A DNA stretch of 64,000 nucleotides from assembly GCF_027920805.1 (NCBI RefSeq), contig NZ_JANWOI010000002.1, forward strand, positions 496,001 through 560,000, in the 5' to 3' direction. Of this stretch, positions 49,682-59,337 are shown piece by piece. Position 1 is the stretch's first letter, and every line of letters begins with the position of its first letter. The translations under genes and the position numbers were made by a program. The stretch is from Govania unica. Its GTDB lineage: Bacteria; Pseudomonadota; Alphaproteobacteria; Sphingomonadales; Govanellaceae. Under the pieces are notes generated by a model, which was not told the origin of the DNA, did not search any database, and saw only the letters and a list, made by a program, of their open reading frames with translations.

Positions 49682-49716
49682 GGGGATGGCGGCCTTTGGC
49701 TTGCCGTCCCTTTTTT
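49682..49716 (+). terminator. Rho-independent terminator behind the DUF1467 gene
   Basis: GGGATGGC pairs with GCCGTCCC around a 12-base part that can extend the stem (GGC/GCT), followed by six T. This closes the long nuo-to-DUF1467 run of co-directional genes. Confidence 0.85.
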
Positions 49717-50333
49717 GTTTGTACTGCTCTCAATCATAAAAGTCATAGAGTCTATATCCTTGGGTCGGAATCGGCTCGGCGGGGATGCTGGAGGGGCCTG
49801 AAAAGGCATAGGCCAAATAAATTAGACTTTCTGTTTATTTTGCTTTGAGATTATATGAATTAATGTCATAAATAATGCATCCAAGGATAGTAAGTGTTGC
49901 AGTTTAGTATCTTAGTGGCCTTAAGCTGGTAAGAGAAAAAATGAGTCCGCCCGAGTAAGACGTTGTGTCCTTTCTCCAGGTAGGAATGCATATGCATCAC
50001 TTGATCGATCAGTTCCCTTTGTCTGACCTATGTCATCCCGCGATATCTTTGGTCGCCGGATGTCGGGTTGTGCGATTGGCTCCTTTGTTTCAGGGGACTT
50101 CGCGGCAAATGGTGAACTCGCGGTCCCGGATGATGACGGAATATGTGATCCCGGTTTTTTCCGCTTTGGACCCTGCCGCCAGATGGCAGGCCAGATGGCA
50201 GGGCCCGGCGCAGTTGATGAGTTTTTCGATCGTGGAGGAACAGCCTCATGGGCTTGCTCCGCAATCACGGATTTCCCGGGCAATGTCCGGCCAGAGTCTC
50301 CCCCAGAGTATCTGTAACCCCTGAGAACGACTG
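49717..50333 (+). other. No recognised gene; possible orphan transcript
   Basis: The left part (49,740-49,960) is AT-rich and frame-free. The right part (about 49,965-50,330) is GC-richer and has overlapping open frames: a 119-codon frame at 49965-50324 with HLIDQFPLSDLCHP and ARWQARWQ, and a 95-codon frame at 50030-50317. None has a recognisable domain, signal peptide or good ribosome-binding site. A strong intrinsic terminator follows at once, so the stretch is probably transcribed to the right. It could be a small RNA of up to about 350 bases or a small unknown protein. It does not match tmRNA, RNase P RNA or SRP RNA signatures that I know. Confidence 0.45.
50179..50202 (+). repeat. Tandem 12-bp repeat CCAGATGGCAGG x2
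   Basis: Two perfect copies of CCAGATGGCAGG stand side by side in the orphan unit. CCTGCCGCC just before can pair with the repeats, so an RNA stem is possible. In the 119-codon frame it reads ARWQARWQ. Confidence 0.7.
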
Positions 50334-50369
50334 GCCGTTCATCGCAAGATGAACGGCTTTTCTTTTTTT
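50334..50369 (+). terminator. Strong intrinsic terminator of the orphan unit
   Basis: GCCGTTCATC pairs with GATGAACGGC around the tetraloop GCAA and is followed by TTTTCTTTTTTT. No annotated gene ends here, which is the main reason to suspect an unlisted transcript. Confidence 0.88.
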
Positions 50370-50404
50370 GTGGTCTGATACGGAAGGGGTCTGAAATGAC
50401 GAAA

Positions 50405-50443
50405 GGCAAGGTTCCGTAGAACCTTGCCCCTGTCGTTTTTTTA
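50405..50443 (+). terminator. Second intrinsic terminator
   Basis: GGCAAGGTTC pairs perfectly with GAACCTTGCC around CGTA. A run of seven T follows after eight bases (50436-50442). It lies only 40 bp after the previous terminator. It may be a backup or end a very short RNA. The next 190 bp up to the following gene are AT-rich, without clear features. Confidence 0.7.
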
Positions 50444-50632
50444 CCTGATGTCTTTTTTTATTGTATGGCCGGTTAGCCGTTTTATTATTATGGACCTCCC
50501 CAAACTTGGGCCCTCAGACGTGCCTGTCGAAGAAGACGGTAGTCGAGGTTTTTTATGCTGTCATCCCGCAAAATTGAGTGTTTCATAGCGTAATGGTACT
50601 ATTTTTGGATATGTGGCGGAAGGGACACACAA

Positions 50633-51172
50633 TTGGTGGTGAATACAAAATACTCTATCTGTTCTGTGGGGATTAAGCTGTTTGTGGGCTTTGCGGCTGT
50701 TTGCATGGCGTCTATGGCCTCTGCGGAAACCTATACTGCGAAGAGCGGTGTTGAGCCCGTGCCCAAGTCAGGGACTATCACCAACCGGACCGTCAAGTCC
50801 GTTGCATTTTCCGATCACAGCATTCTGTTGCGGAGCGATGATTGTCAGGCCCTGACGCGTCACGAACCTGATGAGGATGTGACCTATAAGCCTGAGACGG
50901 GGCCGGGGACCGTTCCGGCCGATCTGCGCTCCGGTCCGGATTTCAATGACCGGGTGCGCAATTTCGATTTGCCGCTCCGAGTTGATCTTGACCGCCGCCT
51001 GTCCATTCGTCCGGACGGGTCGCGCCGTCCGATCGGGGCCGAAGGCGTGATCGGGACGATCGCGGTCAGGGACGGAGTGGTTTATTTCGATGGCGAGCGG
51101 CTCGGCGGCGATGAGGTCCGGGGCATGCGGGACGCCTGTGTGGCGAGTGCGGGGGCTCGAAAGCGCAAATAG
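50633..51172 (+). CDS. Unknown secreted protein
   Basis: A predicted protein of up to 179 residues with a signal peptide: basic start, hydrophobic LFVGFAAVCMASM and a likely cut after ASA near residue 31. The mature part is polar, has two Cys (DDCQAL near 70 and RDACVA near 169) that could form a disulfide, and a basic end. TTG (50633), GTG (50636) and GTG (50639) are all possible starts; AGGGA seven bases before 50633 favours the first. I do not recognise the family. It is closed by a good terminator. Confidence 0.7.
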   Translation: MVVNTKYSICSVGIKLFVGFAAVCMASMASAETYTAKSGVEPVPKSGTITNRTVKSVAFSDHSILLRSDDCQALTRHEPDEDVTYKPETGPGTVPADLRSGPDFNDRVRNFDLPLRVDLDRRLSIRPDGSRRPIGAEGVIGTIAVRDGVVYFDGERLGGDEVRGMRDACVASAGARKRK

Positions 51173-51205
51173 CGCCTATTTTGCTGACGGAAAAGTAGCG
51201 CTTTT
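51171..51205 (+). terminator. Intrinsic terminator before proS
   Basis: AGCGCCTATTTT pairs with AAAAGTAGCGCT (one bulge) around GCTGACGG and is followed by TTT. It overlaps the stop codon region of the secreted-protein gene. Confidence 0.75.
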
Positions 51206-51283
51206 ATGATCACGCCGCTATGATGCCGCGGTCGCGCGTCGCGTGGCTTTGCGTTTTTTTCATAAGCACTTGGGTCTGATTTC

Positions 51284-52594
51284 ATGCGTCTCAGCCGCTA
51301 TTTTCTGCCGATCCTTAAAGAAAACCCCGCCGAAGCTCAGGTCATGTCGCATCGTTTGATGTTGCGGGCCGGGATGATCCGGCAAACCAGCGCCGGGATT
51401 TATGCCTGGATGCCACTGGGGCTCCGGGTGTTGAAAAAGGTCGAGCAGATCGTGCGCGAGGAACAGAACCGCGCCGGCGCCATCGAAGTCCTGATGCCGA
51501 CCATTCAGTCGGCGGACATCTGGCGCGAAAGCGGGCGTTATGACGATTACGGCAAGGAAATGCTGCGGTTTGAGGACCGCAATGAGCGCGAGATGCTGTT
51601 CGGTCCGACCAATGAGGAAATGATCACCGATATTTTCCGCAACACGGTCAGAAGCTACCGTGATCTGCCGAAGAATCTCTATCATATCCAGTGGAAATTC
51701 CGCGACGAGATGCGCCCGCGCTTCGGCCTTATGCGCGGTCGTGAATTCCTGATGAAGGACGCATATTCCTTCGATCTCGATTTCGACGGTGCGCGTAAGT
51801 CCTATAATGCCATGTATCTCGCCTATCTGCGTACCTTTGCCCGCCTTGGTGTGGTGGCAATCCCGGTGCGTGCGGATTCGGGGGCCATCGGCGGCGATCT
51901 CAGCCATGAATTCCATATTCTGGCCTCGACCGGCGAAAGCGATATCTTTTATGACGTCGCCATCGAAGGTATCGAGCTTGCGAAGCTCGCCACCGGCGGT
52001 AGCAATTTCGGCGAGACGGTGGAGAAGCTGCAGTCGCTTTACGCCATGGAGACGGAAAAGCACGATCCCGCCACTTGCCCGATCCCGGCTGAGAACCTGC
52101 GTCATGCCAAGGGCATCGAGGTCGGTCATATCTTTTACTTCGGCACCAAATATTCAAAAGCCATGGGGGCTAAAGTCACCGGTCCCGACGGCTCCGACGT
52201 TCATGTGGAGATGGGGTCTTACGGGATTGGCGTGTCACGCGTGGTGGCGGCGCTGATCGAGGCCAATCATGACGAGAATGGCATCATCTGGCCCGAGTCC
52301 GTGGCACCCTTCAAGGTGGCGCTGCTTAATCTCCGGGGCGATGACGCGGACTGCGTTGCCGCTTGTGACGGGCTTTACGAACAGCTCGAAAACGCCGGTG
52401 TTGAAGTGCTTTATGACGATACCAACGAACGGCCGGGTGGCAAGTTTGCGGTCGCCGATCTGATCGGGGTGCCGTGGCAGCTTATGGTTGGCCCGCGCGG
52501 CTTGAAAAACGGCGTCGTGGAATTGAAGCATCGCCGCAGCGGCCAGAAGGAAGAGCTTTCGGCTGAGGCGGCTCTGGCCAAAATTATTGGCTGA
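51284..52594 (+). CDS. proS: Proline-tRNA ligase (short alphaproteobacterial form)
   Basis: A 436-residue class II synthetase. [40 protein letters not shown] (in parts) is the typical start. Motif 2 is [25 protein letters not shown] in parts near 140-163, and motif 3 [16 protein letters not shown] is near 311. The editing insertion of about 180 residues found in E. coli ProRS is absent, as is usual in Alphaproteobacteria. The anticodon-binding domain is complete. Confidence 0.96.
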   Translation: MRLSRYFLPILKENPAEAQVMSHRLMLRAGMIRQTSAGIYAWMPLGLRVLKKVEQIVREEQNRAGAIEVLMPTIQSADIWRESGRYDDYGKEMLRFEDRNEREMLFGPTNEEMITDIFRNTVRSYRDLPKNLYHIQWKFRDEMRPRFGLMRGREFLMKDAYSFDLDFDGARKSYNAMYLAYLRTFARLGVVAIPVRADSGAIGGDLSHEFHILASTGESDIFYDVAIEGIELAKLATGGSNFGETVEKLQSLYAMETEKHDPATCPIPAENLRHAKGIEVGHIFYFGTKYSKAMGAKVTGPDGSDVHVEMGSYGIGVSRVVAALIEANHDENGIIWPESVAPFKVALLNLRGDDADCVAACDGLYEQLENAGVEVLYDDTNERPGGKFAVADLIGVPWQLMVGPRGLKNGVVELKHRRSGQKEELSAEAALAKIIG

Positions 52595-52679
52595 CGTGAG
52601 CATTTTGGGCGTTTTGGGGTAAGGGCGGTGCGAGATTGTTCGCAGCGCCCGGTGTGGCGGTTTTGTGGGGTCGACCATA

Positions 52680-53927
52680 ATGTTCAAGGGCTTTGAATGG
52701 CTGGTGGCGGGCCGCTATCTGCGGGCGAGACGGAGCGACAGCTTCATCTCGGTGATCGCGTCATTTTCGATGGTCGGCATCACGCTTGGGGTGGCGACGC
52801 TGATCATTGTCATGGCGGTGATGAACGGCTTCCGTGAGGAGTTGCTGTCCCGCGTCATCGGCTTCAACGGCCATTTGATGGTGCTTGGCTATGAAGGCAA
52901 GCTTGAGGATTACGACGCCATCGCCAATCGCGTCCGCAAGGTCGAGGATGTGGTGCGGGTCGGGCCGATGATCGAGGGCACTGTGCTGGTGTCCGCCAAC
53001 AACCGTTCTGACGGCGCGGTGGTGCGGGGCATGAAGCCCGAGGATCTCGACCATCAGGAAGCCATCGCCGACAACATCAAGTCCGGCAGCCTCAAGGACT
53101 TTCATTCCGACGAAAATGTCATCGTCGTCGGCACCCATTTTGCCGAAAGCTATGGCTTGCGGCTGGGGGACGAGGTGACGATCTTGTCGCCTAAGGGGGC
53201 AGCCACGCCGTTCGGGGTGGTGCCGCGTGCCGCCCGTTATCGTATTGTCGCCTTGTTTGAAACCGGGGGGTATGATTATGACGCCCGGTTTATCTTCATG
53301 CCGCTTAAACAGGCTCAGACCTATTTCCAGCTGGGCAACAATGTGCATGGCATTGAGGTTTTTCTGACCAATCCCGATATGGTGCAGAAAGTGTTGCCGG
53401 ACATCGCCCGGGCGGTACAGGTCCCGGCCCGTGTGGTAACCTGGGAACAGATCAATCCGGCCTTGTTCAGTGCCTTGATCGTCGAGCGGAACGTCATGTT
53501 CCTGATCCTGACGCTGATCATCCTGGTGGCGGTGTTCAATATCATTTCAAGCCTGATCATGCTGGTCAAAGACAAGGGCCATGATATTGCGATCCTGCGC
53601 ACCATGGGGGCGACCCGTGGATCGATTATGCGCATCTTCTTTATCGCAGGGGCCAGTATCGGGGCCATCGGCACCCTTGCCGGGTTCGGCATCGGCGTGC
53701 TTTTTTGTGCCAATATCAAAAACATACAGCATGGTCTTGAAAAAATTCTTGGGACTGAGCTGTGGTCGCCGGAACTGCGGTTCCTAACGGAAATTCCGGC
53801 CCATATGGAGGTCGCCGAAGTCTTGACGGTGTTGGGGATGTCCTTGATCCTCTCGTTCCTTGCCACTATTTATCCGGCATGGCGAGCGGCGCGCCTCGAT
53901 CCCGTTGAAGCTTTGCGTTACGAGTAA
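52680..53927 (+). CDS. lolC: Lipoprotein-releasing ABC transporter permease (LolC/LolE family)
   Basis: A 415-residue inner-membrane subunit that extracts lipoproteins for transfer to the outer membrane. It has the family start FEWLVAGRYLRARRSDSFISVIASFSMVGI, a first helix near 25-48, a large periplasmic domain, and three C-terminal helices near 270-300, 320-345 and 375-400. Only one LolC/E-type gene precedes lolD, so the complex is probably a homodimer or LolF-like. ATG at 52680 chosen over 52665. Confidence 0.93.
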   Translation: MFKGFEWLVAGRYLRARRSDSFISVIASFSMVGITLGVATLIIVMAVMNGFREELLSRVIGFNGHLMVLGYEGKLEDYDAIANRVRKVEDVVRVGPMIEGTVLVSANNRSDGAVVRGMKPEDLDHQEAIADNIKSGSLKDFHSDENVIVVGTHFAESYGLRLGDEVTILSPKGAATPFGVVPRAARYRIVALFETGGYDYDARFIFMPLKQAQTYFQLGNNVHGIEVFLTNPDMVQKVLPDIARAVQVPARVVTWEQINPALFSALIVERNVMFLILTLIILVAVFNIISSLIMLVKDKGHDIAILRTMGATRGSIMRIFFIAGASIGAIGTLAGFGIGVLFCANIKNIQHGLEKILGTELWSPELRFLTEIPAHMEVAEVLTVLGMSLILSFLATIYPAWRAARLDPVEALRYE

Positions 53928-53933
53928 TCTCAT

Positions 53934-54623
53934 ATGCTGCGACTTACATCTATTCGCATGGACTTTTTTCAGGGCGGCGAAACGCTGCATGTCCTGCGTG
54001 GCGTTGATCTTGAGATCGAGCGTGGCGAGGTGGTGGCGCTTGTGGGCCCGTCGGGCTCGGGCAAATCCACATTGCTGCATCTGGCCGGGCTGCTTGAGGC
54101 GCCGACCTCGGGCGAGGTGATGATTGGCGACGTCAACGCATCGGGTCTCGCCGACCGCGAGCGCACGCTGATCCGGCGTAATGAGCTTGGCTTCGTCTAT
54201 CAGTTTCATCACCTGCTGCCGGAATTCACGGCGCTTGAAAATATCGTGCTGCCGCAATTGATTGCCGGTGTTCCAAAGCGGGTGGCCGAAGGCCGGGCCC
54301 ATGAGCTTCTGGAGCTCGTTGGCCTGACCGCGCGGGCGCGTCATCGTCCGGCGCAATTGTCGGGTGGTGAGCAGCAGCGGGTCGCCTTCATGCGGGCGCT
54401 GGCCAATCGGCCGAAGGTGTTGCTTGCGGACGAGCCAACGGGCAATCTTGATGATCACACGGCCGAGCTTGTGATGAGCGAACTGATGAAGCTGGCGAAG
54501 GACACTGGTGTTGCGACCCTGATCGCGACCCATAATCGTGAACTGGCGTCGCGCATGAACCGATGCATGCAACTCCGTGAAGGTCAATTGCACCCGATTG
54601 ACCCCCTGGCAGGAGGTGAATGA
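53934..54623 (+). CDS. lolD: Lipoprotein-releasing ABC transporter ATPase
   Basis: A 229-residue ABC ATPase. Walker A is [18 protein letters not shown] near 37-54, the Q-loop [18 protein letters not shown] near 85, the signature [15 protein letters not shown] near 142, and Walker [13 protein letters not shown] near 161. The LolD motif region matches [14 protein letters not shown]-type sequences. It lies 6 bp behind the permease gene. Confidence 0.95.
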   Translation: MLRLTSIRMDFFQGGETLHVLRGVDLEIERGEVVALVGPSGSGKSTLLHLAGLLEAPTSGEVMIGDVNASGLADRERTLIRRNELGFVYQFHHLLPEFTALENIVLPQLIAGVPKRVAEGRAHELLELVGLTARARHRPAQLSGGEQQRVAFMRALANRPKVLLADEPTGNLDDHTAELVMSELMKLAKDTGVATLIATHNRELASRMNRCMQLREGQLHPIDPLAGGE

Positions 54624-55015
54624 TGGAAGGCACTATTAACTATGCCGCGATTTTCGTGGCGGCGTTGTGCAACTTTGTCATCTGGGTGATCTGGTATCGC
54701 CGCGCTTCGGCTCAGTCTCGGTTGCGGGAATCCGGGGTTGCGTCTGAGGGGCCGATTAAGCCGCCCTATCTCTTGTTCGCCGGGGCGTCCCTGGTGATGT
54801 CCATTGCCTTGGCGGTGATGATGGCGGCGGCTGGGTTCCATACCTTTGCCGAAGGGCTGCTGTTCGGGATCATTGTCGGCTTTGGCTTTGCCGCTATGGC
54901 GGTTCTGCCTGGTTTTGCTATGGAGATGCGGCCGCGCTGGGTCTATCTGCTGCATGCGGGGGCGGTTGCGCTTGGCTCCTGGGCCATGGCTATTGTGCTT
55001 GCAAGCTGGCGCTGA
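54623..55015 (+). CDS. DUF1761-like small membrane protein, first copy
   Basis: A 130-residue protein with four hydrophobic helices (about 5-22, 47-65, 72-92, 105-125). The INYAAIFVAALCNFVIWVIWY start is like the DUF1761 family. I prefer the ATG at 54623, six bases behind AGGAGG; the preceding ATG at 54620 is too close. It overlaps the lolD stop. It resembles the next gene in size and topology. Function unknown. Confidence 0.75.
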   Translation: MEGTINYAAIFVAALCNFVIWVIWYRRASAQSRLRESGVASEGPIKPPYLLFAGASLVMSIALAVMMAAAGFHTFAEGLLFGIIVGFGFAAMAVLPGFAMEMRPRWVYLLHAGAVALGSWAMAIVLASWR

Positions 55016-55073
55016 GCAAGGGTCCGATAACAGTCCTTCCGGGACATGACGCAACGGTTTAAGGGGAACAATC

Positions 55074-55433
55074 ATGGATTTTCTGGCTATCGATCCACTG
55101 GCCGTTCTGGCGGCAGGGGCCGCCATATTCGCTATTTCCCTTGTCTGGCAAGGGCTGGTGATGAAAACCTGGCCCGGTGTCACGCCCGTGATCGCGCGCG
55201 CGGTTCTGGCCCTTGTGACGGCCTATGCATTGGGCCTGATCATTGTCTGGTCCGGCATGACGGGGCGGGTGCCCGGCGCCATTCTGGGCTTTATCGCCGC
55301 CCTTGGCCTGATTGCTCCGGCTTTGCTGCAACTGACCTTTTCGGAACAGCGCCCGGTGACTTTGTTCCGGCTGGGCCTGATCCATATCCTGATCGAGCTG
55401 ACCGTGGCCGGGGCTATCCTCGGCGGCTGGTGA
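55074..55433 (+). CDS. DUF1761-like small membrane protein, second copy
   Basis: A 119-residue protein with four hydrophobic helices (about 8-27, 40-60, 68-88, 98-117). It resembles the preceding gene in plan, and I assign it to the same broad DUF1761-like group with moderate confidence. AAGGGGAA lies upstream of the ATG. It ends 17 bp before dnaE. Function unknown. Confidence 0.72.
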   Translation: MDFLAIDPLAVLAAGAAIFAISLVWQGLVMKTWPGVTPVIARAVLALVTAYALGLIIVWSGMTGRVPGAILGFIAALGLIAPALLQLTFSEQRPVTLFRLGLIHILIELTVAGAILGGW

Positions 55434-55450
55434 TACGTTAGTCTGACACC

Positions 55451-58400
55451 ATGGCGCATGCGAATTTTGTACATCTTCGGGTCCATTCGGCTTATTCCCT
55501 GTCGGAAGGCGCGATCCATGTGAAGGAGATCGCCAAGCAGTGCGTGGGTCATGCCATGCCTGCGGTGGCGATTACTGATACCAACAACATGTTCGGAGCC
55601 CTTGAGGCCTCGACCGTTCTGCCGGAGGCGGGCGTTCAGCCCATAGTTGGCTGTGCTCTCAATCTTGCTTACGGCACGGATGACCCGGTGAGCGGCCGCA
55701 AAGCGCCGCTTGCGCCGGTGGCGTTTCTGGTGCAGTCGGCGATCGGCTATGCAAATCTGATGAAAATCGTCAGCCGGGCGCATCTTTCAAGCGATCCGGC
55801 GAGCGGCCCTCATGTGACTCTTGAAGCATTGGGGACCTTGAGTGATGGGCTGATCCTGCTCACGGGTGGGGCGGTCGGGCCGCTTGGACGCTTGCTGCAA
55901 GACGGGCAGGATGCCGCGGCCGAGGCGTTGCTTCTGACGCTGAAGGGGCTGTTCCCCGAGCGGCTTTATATAGAGCTGCAACGCCACGATCTTGATGCCG
56001 AACATGCAACGGAGGAAGCTTTTATCGAGCTTGCCTACCGGCATGACGTGCCCCTGGTCGCGACCAATGATGTTTACTATACGAAACGCGCGCTGTTTGA
56101 GGCGCATGATGCGCTTCTGTGTATTGCCGAGGGCGCCTATGTCTCGCAGGACGACCGCCGCCGTCTGACGCCTGAGCATTATTTCAAATCCGCCGATGAA
56201 ATGCGCACGCTGTTCGCCGATCTGCCCGAGGCGGTTGATAACACAATGGTGATCGCCCGTCGCTGCGCCTTCAAGGTGCCGAAGATCGATCCGATCCTAC
56301 CGAAATTCACAAGCGGCGAGGGCATCAGCGAAGCCGACAGCTTGCGAGAAGAAGCCCGCGTGGGGCTTGAGGAACATCTCGCCAATCATGTCTGGACCGA
56401 AGACATGTCGGCCGAGACGCGGGAAGAGGTGGCGATACCCTACCGCGAGCGGTTGGAGTTCGAGCTTGGGGTCATCATCAAGATGGACTTCCCCGGCTAT
56501 TTCCTGATCGTGTCGGACTTTATCCGTTGGGCCAAGCGGCACAAGATTCCGGTGGGTCCGGGGCGTGGGTCGGGTGCGGGGTCAGTGGTGGCCTGGGCGC
56601 TCAAGATCACCGATCTTGACCCTTTGCGCTGGGGCTTGCTGTTCGAACGGTTCCTGAACCCCGAACGCGTCTCCATGCCGGACTTTGACGTCGACTTCTG
56701 TCAGGACCGGCGCGACGAGGTGATCCGCTACGTTCAGCAGAAATACGGTCATGCGCAGGTGGCGCAGATCATCACCTTCGGAAAATTGCAGGCCCGGGCC
56801 GTGTTGCGTGACGTGGGCCGGGTGTTGCAACTGTCCTATGGGCAGGTCGACCGCATCTGCAAAATGATCCCGAACAATCCGGCCGCGCCAGTGACGCTCG
56901 CCGAGGCGCTGATCGTCGAACCTCGGCTGCGGCAGGAGCGGGATTCGGACCCGGCCGTTGCCCGTATGATCGACGTGGCGCTCAAGCTTGAGGGTCTGTA
57001 TCGCCACGCCTCGACCCATGCGGCAGGGGTGGTGATCGGCGACCGGCCGCTTGAAAATCTGGTGCCGCTTTACCGCGATCCGCGTTCGGATATGCCGGTC
57101 ACCCAGTTCAATATGAAATGGGTCGAAAGCGCCGGGCTTGTGAAGTTCGACTTTCTTGGCTTGAAGACGTTGACGGTGTTGCAGCGGGCACTTGATCTGC
57201 TGGCGCAGCGCGGGGTTATGGTCGATCTTGGCAAGGTGCCGCTGACCGATGAGAAGACCTTCGAGCTGTTGGCCAAGGGCGTGACGGTCGGGGTGTTCCA
57301 GCTTGAAAGTACGGGTATGCGCTCGGCGCTGACCCAGCTGAAGCCGGATAGCTTTGAAGACATCATCGCCATGGTGTCGCTCTATCGTCCCGGCCCGATG
57401 GACAATATCCCAAGCTATATCAAGCGCAAACACGGGCAGGAAACCCCGGATTACCTGCATCCGAGCCTTGAGCCGATCCTGAAGGAAACCTACGGCGTCA
57501 TCATCTATCAGGAACAGGTGATGCAGATCGCGCAGGTTCTGGCCGATTATTCACTGGGCGAGGCCGACTTGCTGCGCCGGGCCATGGGTAAGAAAATTCC
57601 GGCGGAGATGGACCAGCAACGGGTGCGGTTTGTCGAAGGGGCCGAACGCAAGGGCGTCAAAAAAGATCAGGCGTCCTATATCTTTGACCTGGTGGCGAAA
57701 TTCGCAGGCTATGGTTTTAACAAAAGTCACGCGGCGGCTTATGCGCTTGTGGCCTATCATACGGCCTATCTGAAGGCCAATTACCCGGTCGAGTTTCTCG
57801 CCGCCTCCATGACCTATGATATGACCAACACCGACAAGCTTGACGTGTTCAAGCAGGAAGCCGGAAAGCTCGGCATCCCGGTGTTGCCGCCGGACCTGAC
57901 CGCGTCCGAAGCGACGTTCTCGGTCGAGCCGACCAAGACCGAGGAGGGCGAGGAAAAGCTCGCCGTCCGCTATGCGCTCGGGGCCATCAAGAATGTCGGC
58001 GTGCAGGCCATGGAAGGGGTGGTGCGCGAGCGCAAGGATCATGGCCGGTTCAAGGATGTCGCTGATTTTTCGACCCGGCTTGATCCGAAGCTTTTAAACA
58101 AGCGGACGCTTGAAAATCTGTCGAAGGCCGGGGCGTTCGACAATCTGCTGCCGAACCGCGCCCAGGCTTTCGCGGCGGTGGATCTCATCGTGCGTCATGC
58201 GCAGGTGGCGGCCGAGGAACGTACCAGCCAGCAAACCAGCCTGTTCGGCGGCTCGGCGGCGGAACCTGCGAGCATCCCTTTGCCGGCGGCGGCGGAATGG
58301 TCGCTGGTGGATCGCCTGCGCGCGGAGTTCGAGGCGGTCGGGTTTTATCTCTCGGCCCATCCGCTGGATGCCTATGCGCAGACCCTGAAGCGGGAACGGG

Positions 58401-58930
58401 TTTATCCGTCCGGCGAGCTCATGCGTCTTGCACAAAGCGGGGCCGGGGTGGCGCGGGTTGCGGGCACCCTCCAAAGCATGCGCGAACGCCGCACCAAATC
58501 CGGCAAGCCGATGGCGCATCTGATGTTGTCCGACGCCTCGGGGGCGTTTGAAGTGACGCTGTTCGAGGAAATCCTGAACAGCGCGCGCAGTATCCTGAAT
58601 GGCGGGCAGTCCCTGGTCATCAGTTGCGAAATACGGCTGGATGGGGAGACCTTGCGGCTCACCGGCAATTCGGTTGAAAGCATCGACCGGGTGGCCGAAC
58701 GTTCCGGCCGGGGCTTGCGGGTGTTCATCAATTCCTCAAGCCCGATCCAAAGCCTCAAAACCATCCTCGAACGCGCCAAGGGCGGGCGCGGCAATGTGAC
58801 GCTGGTCGCAAGCCTCGATCACGGCGAGCGCGAAGTGGAGCTCAGCCTACCCGGCCGCTATGCCATCTCCCCGCCGGTCCGTAACGCCGTCATGGCGGTC
58901 TCCGGGGTTGTTGACGCGGAAGAGCTGTAG
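55451..58930 (+). CDS. dnaE: DNA polymerase III subunit alpha
   Basis: The 1,159-residue replicative polymerase. The PHP domain begins HLRVHSAYSLSEGAI and covers about 1-280. The palm contains GPGRGSGAGSVVAWALKITDLDP near 367-390 and the catalytic PDFDVDF near 409-415. The KFDFLGLKTLTV segment is near 572, SLYRPGPMDNIPSYIKRK near 637, and helix-hairpin-helix, beta-binding and OB domains follow (OB about 990-1060). The 3' end is echoed in the downstream repeat region. Confidence 0.97.
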   Translation: MAHANFVHLRVHSAYSLSEGAIHVKEIAKQCVGHAMPAVAITDTNNMFGALEASTVLPEAGVQPIVGCALNLAYGTDDPVSGRKAPLAPVAFLVQSAIGYANLMKIVSRAHLSSDPASGPHVTLEALGTLSDGLILLTGGAVGPLGRLLQDGQDAAAEALLLTLKGLFPERLYIELQRHDLDAEHATEEAFIELAYRHDVPLVATNDVYYTKRALFEAHDALLCIAEGAYVSQDDRRRLTPEHYFKSADEMRTLFADLPEAVDNTMVIARRCAFKVPKIDPILPKFTSGEGISEADSLREEARVGLEEHLANHVWTEDMSAETREEVAIPYRERLEFELGVIIKMDFPGYFLIVSDFIRWAKRHKIPVGPGRGSGAGSVVAWALKITDLDPLRWGLLFERFLNPERVSMPDFDVDFCQDRRDEVIRYVQQKYGHAQVAQIITFGKLQARAVLRDVGRVLQLSYGQVDRICKMIPNNPAAPVTLAEALIVEPRLRQERDSDPAVARMIDVALKLEGLYRHASTHAAGVVIGDRPLENLVPLYRDPRSDMPVTQFNMKWVESAGLVKFDFLGLKTLTVLQRALDLLAQRGVMVDLGKVPLTDEKTFELLAKGVTVGVFQLESTGMRSALTQLKPDSFEDIIAMVSLYRPGPMDNIPSYIKRKHGQETPDYLHPSLEPILKETYGVIIYQEQVMQIAQVLADYSLGEADLLRRAMGKKIPAEMDQQRVRFVEGAERKGVKKDQASYIFDLVAKFAGYGFNKSHAAAYALVAYHTAYLKANYPVEFLAASMTYDMTNTDKLDVFKQEAGKLGIPVLPPDLTASEATFSVEPTKTEEGEEKLAVRYALGAIKNVGVQAMEGVVRERKDHGRFKDVADFSTRLDPKLLNKRTLENLSKAGAFDNLLPNRAQAFAAVDLIVRHAQVAAEERTSQQTSLFGGSAAEPASIPLPAAAEWSLVDRLRAEFEAVGFYLSAHPLDAYAQTLKRERVYPSGELMRLAQSGAGVARVAGTLQSMRERRTKSGKPMAHLMLSDASGAFEVTLFEEILNSARSILNGGQSLVISCEIRLDGETLRLTGNSVESIDRVAERSGRGLRVFINSSSPIQSLKTILERAKGGRGNVTLVASLDHGEREVELSLPGRYAISPPVRNAVMAVSGVVDAEEL

Positions 58931-58984
58931 GGCGTTCTCGGGTGCGCTTTTGGTCGCGGGCTGGAAGACTTCGATATTATATGG

Positions 58985-59072
58985 TGTCATTGCCGGGCTT
59001 AACCCGGCAATCCATCTGGCCGACGCCGTGCCGTGTGAGGTAGGGATTGCCGGGTCAAGCCCGGTAATGACA
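58985..59072. repeat. 88-bp palindromic repeat, copy 1
   Basis: It begins TGTCATTGCCGGGCTT and ends AAGCCCGGTAATGACA, so the ends are inverted repeats. Each arm is itself a hairpin (GCCGGG-CTTAA-CCCGGC and GCCGGGTCAAGCCCGGT). The middle is TCCATCTGGCCGACGCCG. It looks like a REP/MITE-type dispersed repeat. Copy 2 has the same length. Confidence 0.85.
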
Positions 59073-59198
59073 TGAGGGGTTTGGCTTCGTAAGGGCGGGG
59101 TCGGTGTTGTTTACGCCGAGGCAATTCAGGCCTGTTTCCAGAGGTGGCTTGGAAAAGCATCGTGCGGCGCATCATAAATGCGGGCTTATGCATATAAG

Positions 59199-59286
59199 TG
59201 TCATTGCCGGGCTTGACCCGGCAATCCATCTGGCCGAGGCGGTGCCGTGTGAAGCATGGATTACCGGGTCAAGCCCGGTAATGACA
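59199..59286. repeat. 88-bp palindromic repeat, copy 2
   Basis: Same direction and length as copy 1, with about 90% identity: TGTCATTGCCGGGCTT at the start, AAGCCCGGTAATGACA at the end. Differences lie mainly in the middle (GAGGCGG against GACGCCG; AAGCATGGATTA against AGGTAGGGATTG). Confidence 0.85.
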
Positions 59287-59292
59287 TGTAAA

Positions 59293-59337
59293 ATGGTGGT
59301 GGCCGGTGTTGTTGACGCCGAGGAGCTGTGGGGTCAT
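59293..59337 (+). repeat. Degenerate second copy of the dnaE 3' end
   Basis: This stretch aligns without gaps to 58892-58936 of dnaE. About 34 of the first 42 bases match, and most differences fall on third codon positions. It would read MVVAGVVDAEELW against MAVSGVVDAEEL-stop in dnaE. A shorter third piece (GGTGTTGTTTACGCCGAGG) lies at 59104-59122. Confidence 0.7.

Noticed and set aside
49960-50370. tmRNA, RNase P RNA or SRP RNA in the orphan unit
   Set aside because: No tRNA-like T arm or CCA end, no plausible tag reading frame with a stop, and none of the conserved RNase P or SRP core words were seen.
49921-50409. Minus-strand frame of 162 codons in the orphan region
   Set aside because: It reads against two plus-strand terminators, is Pro/Ser/Arg-rich without a domain and lacks a ribosome-binding site.
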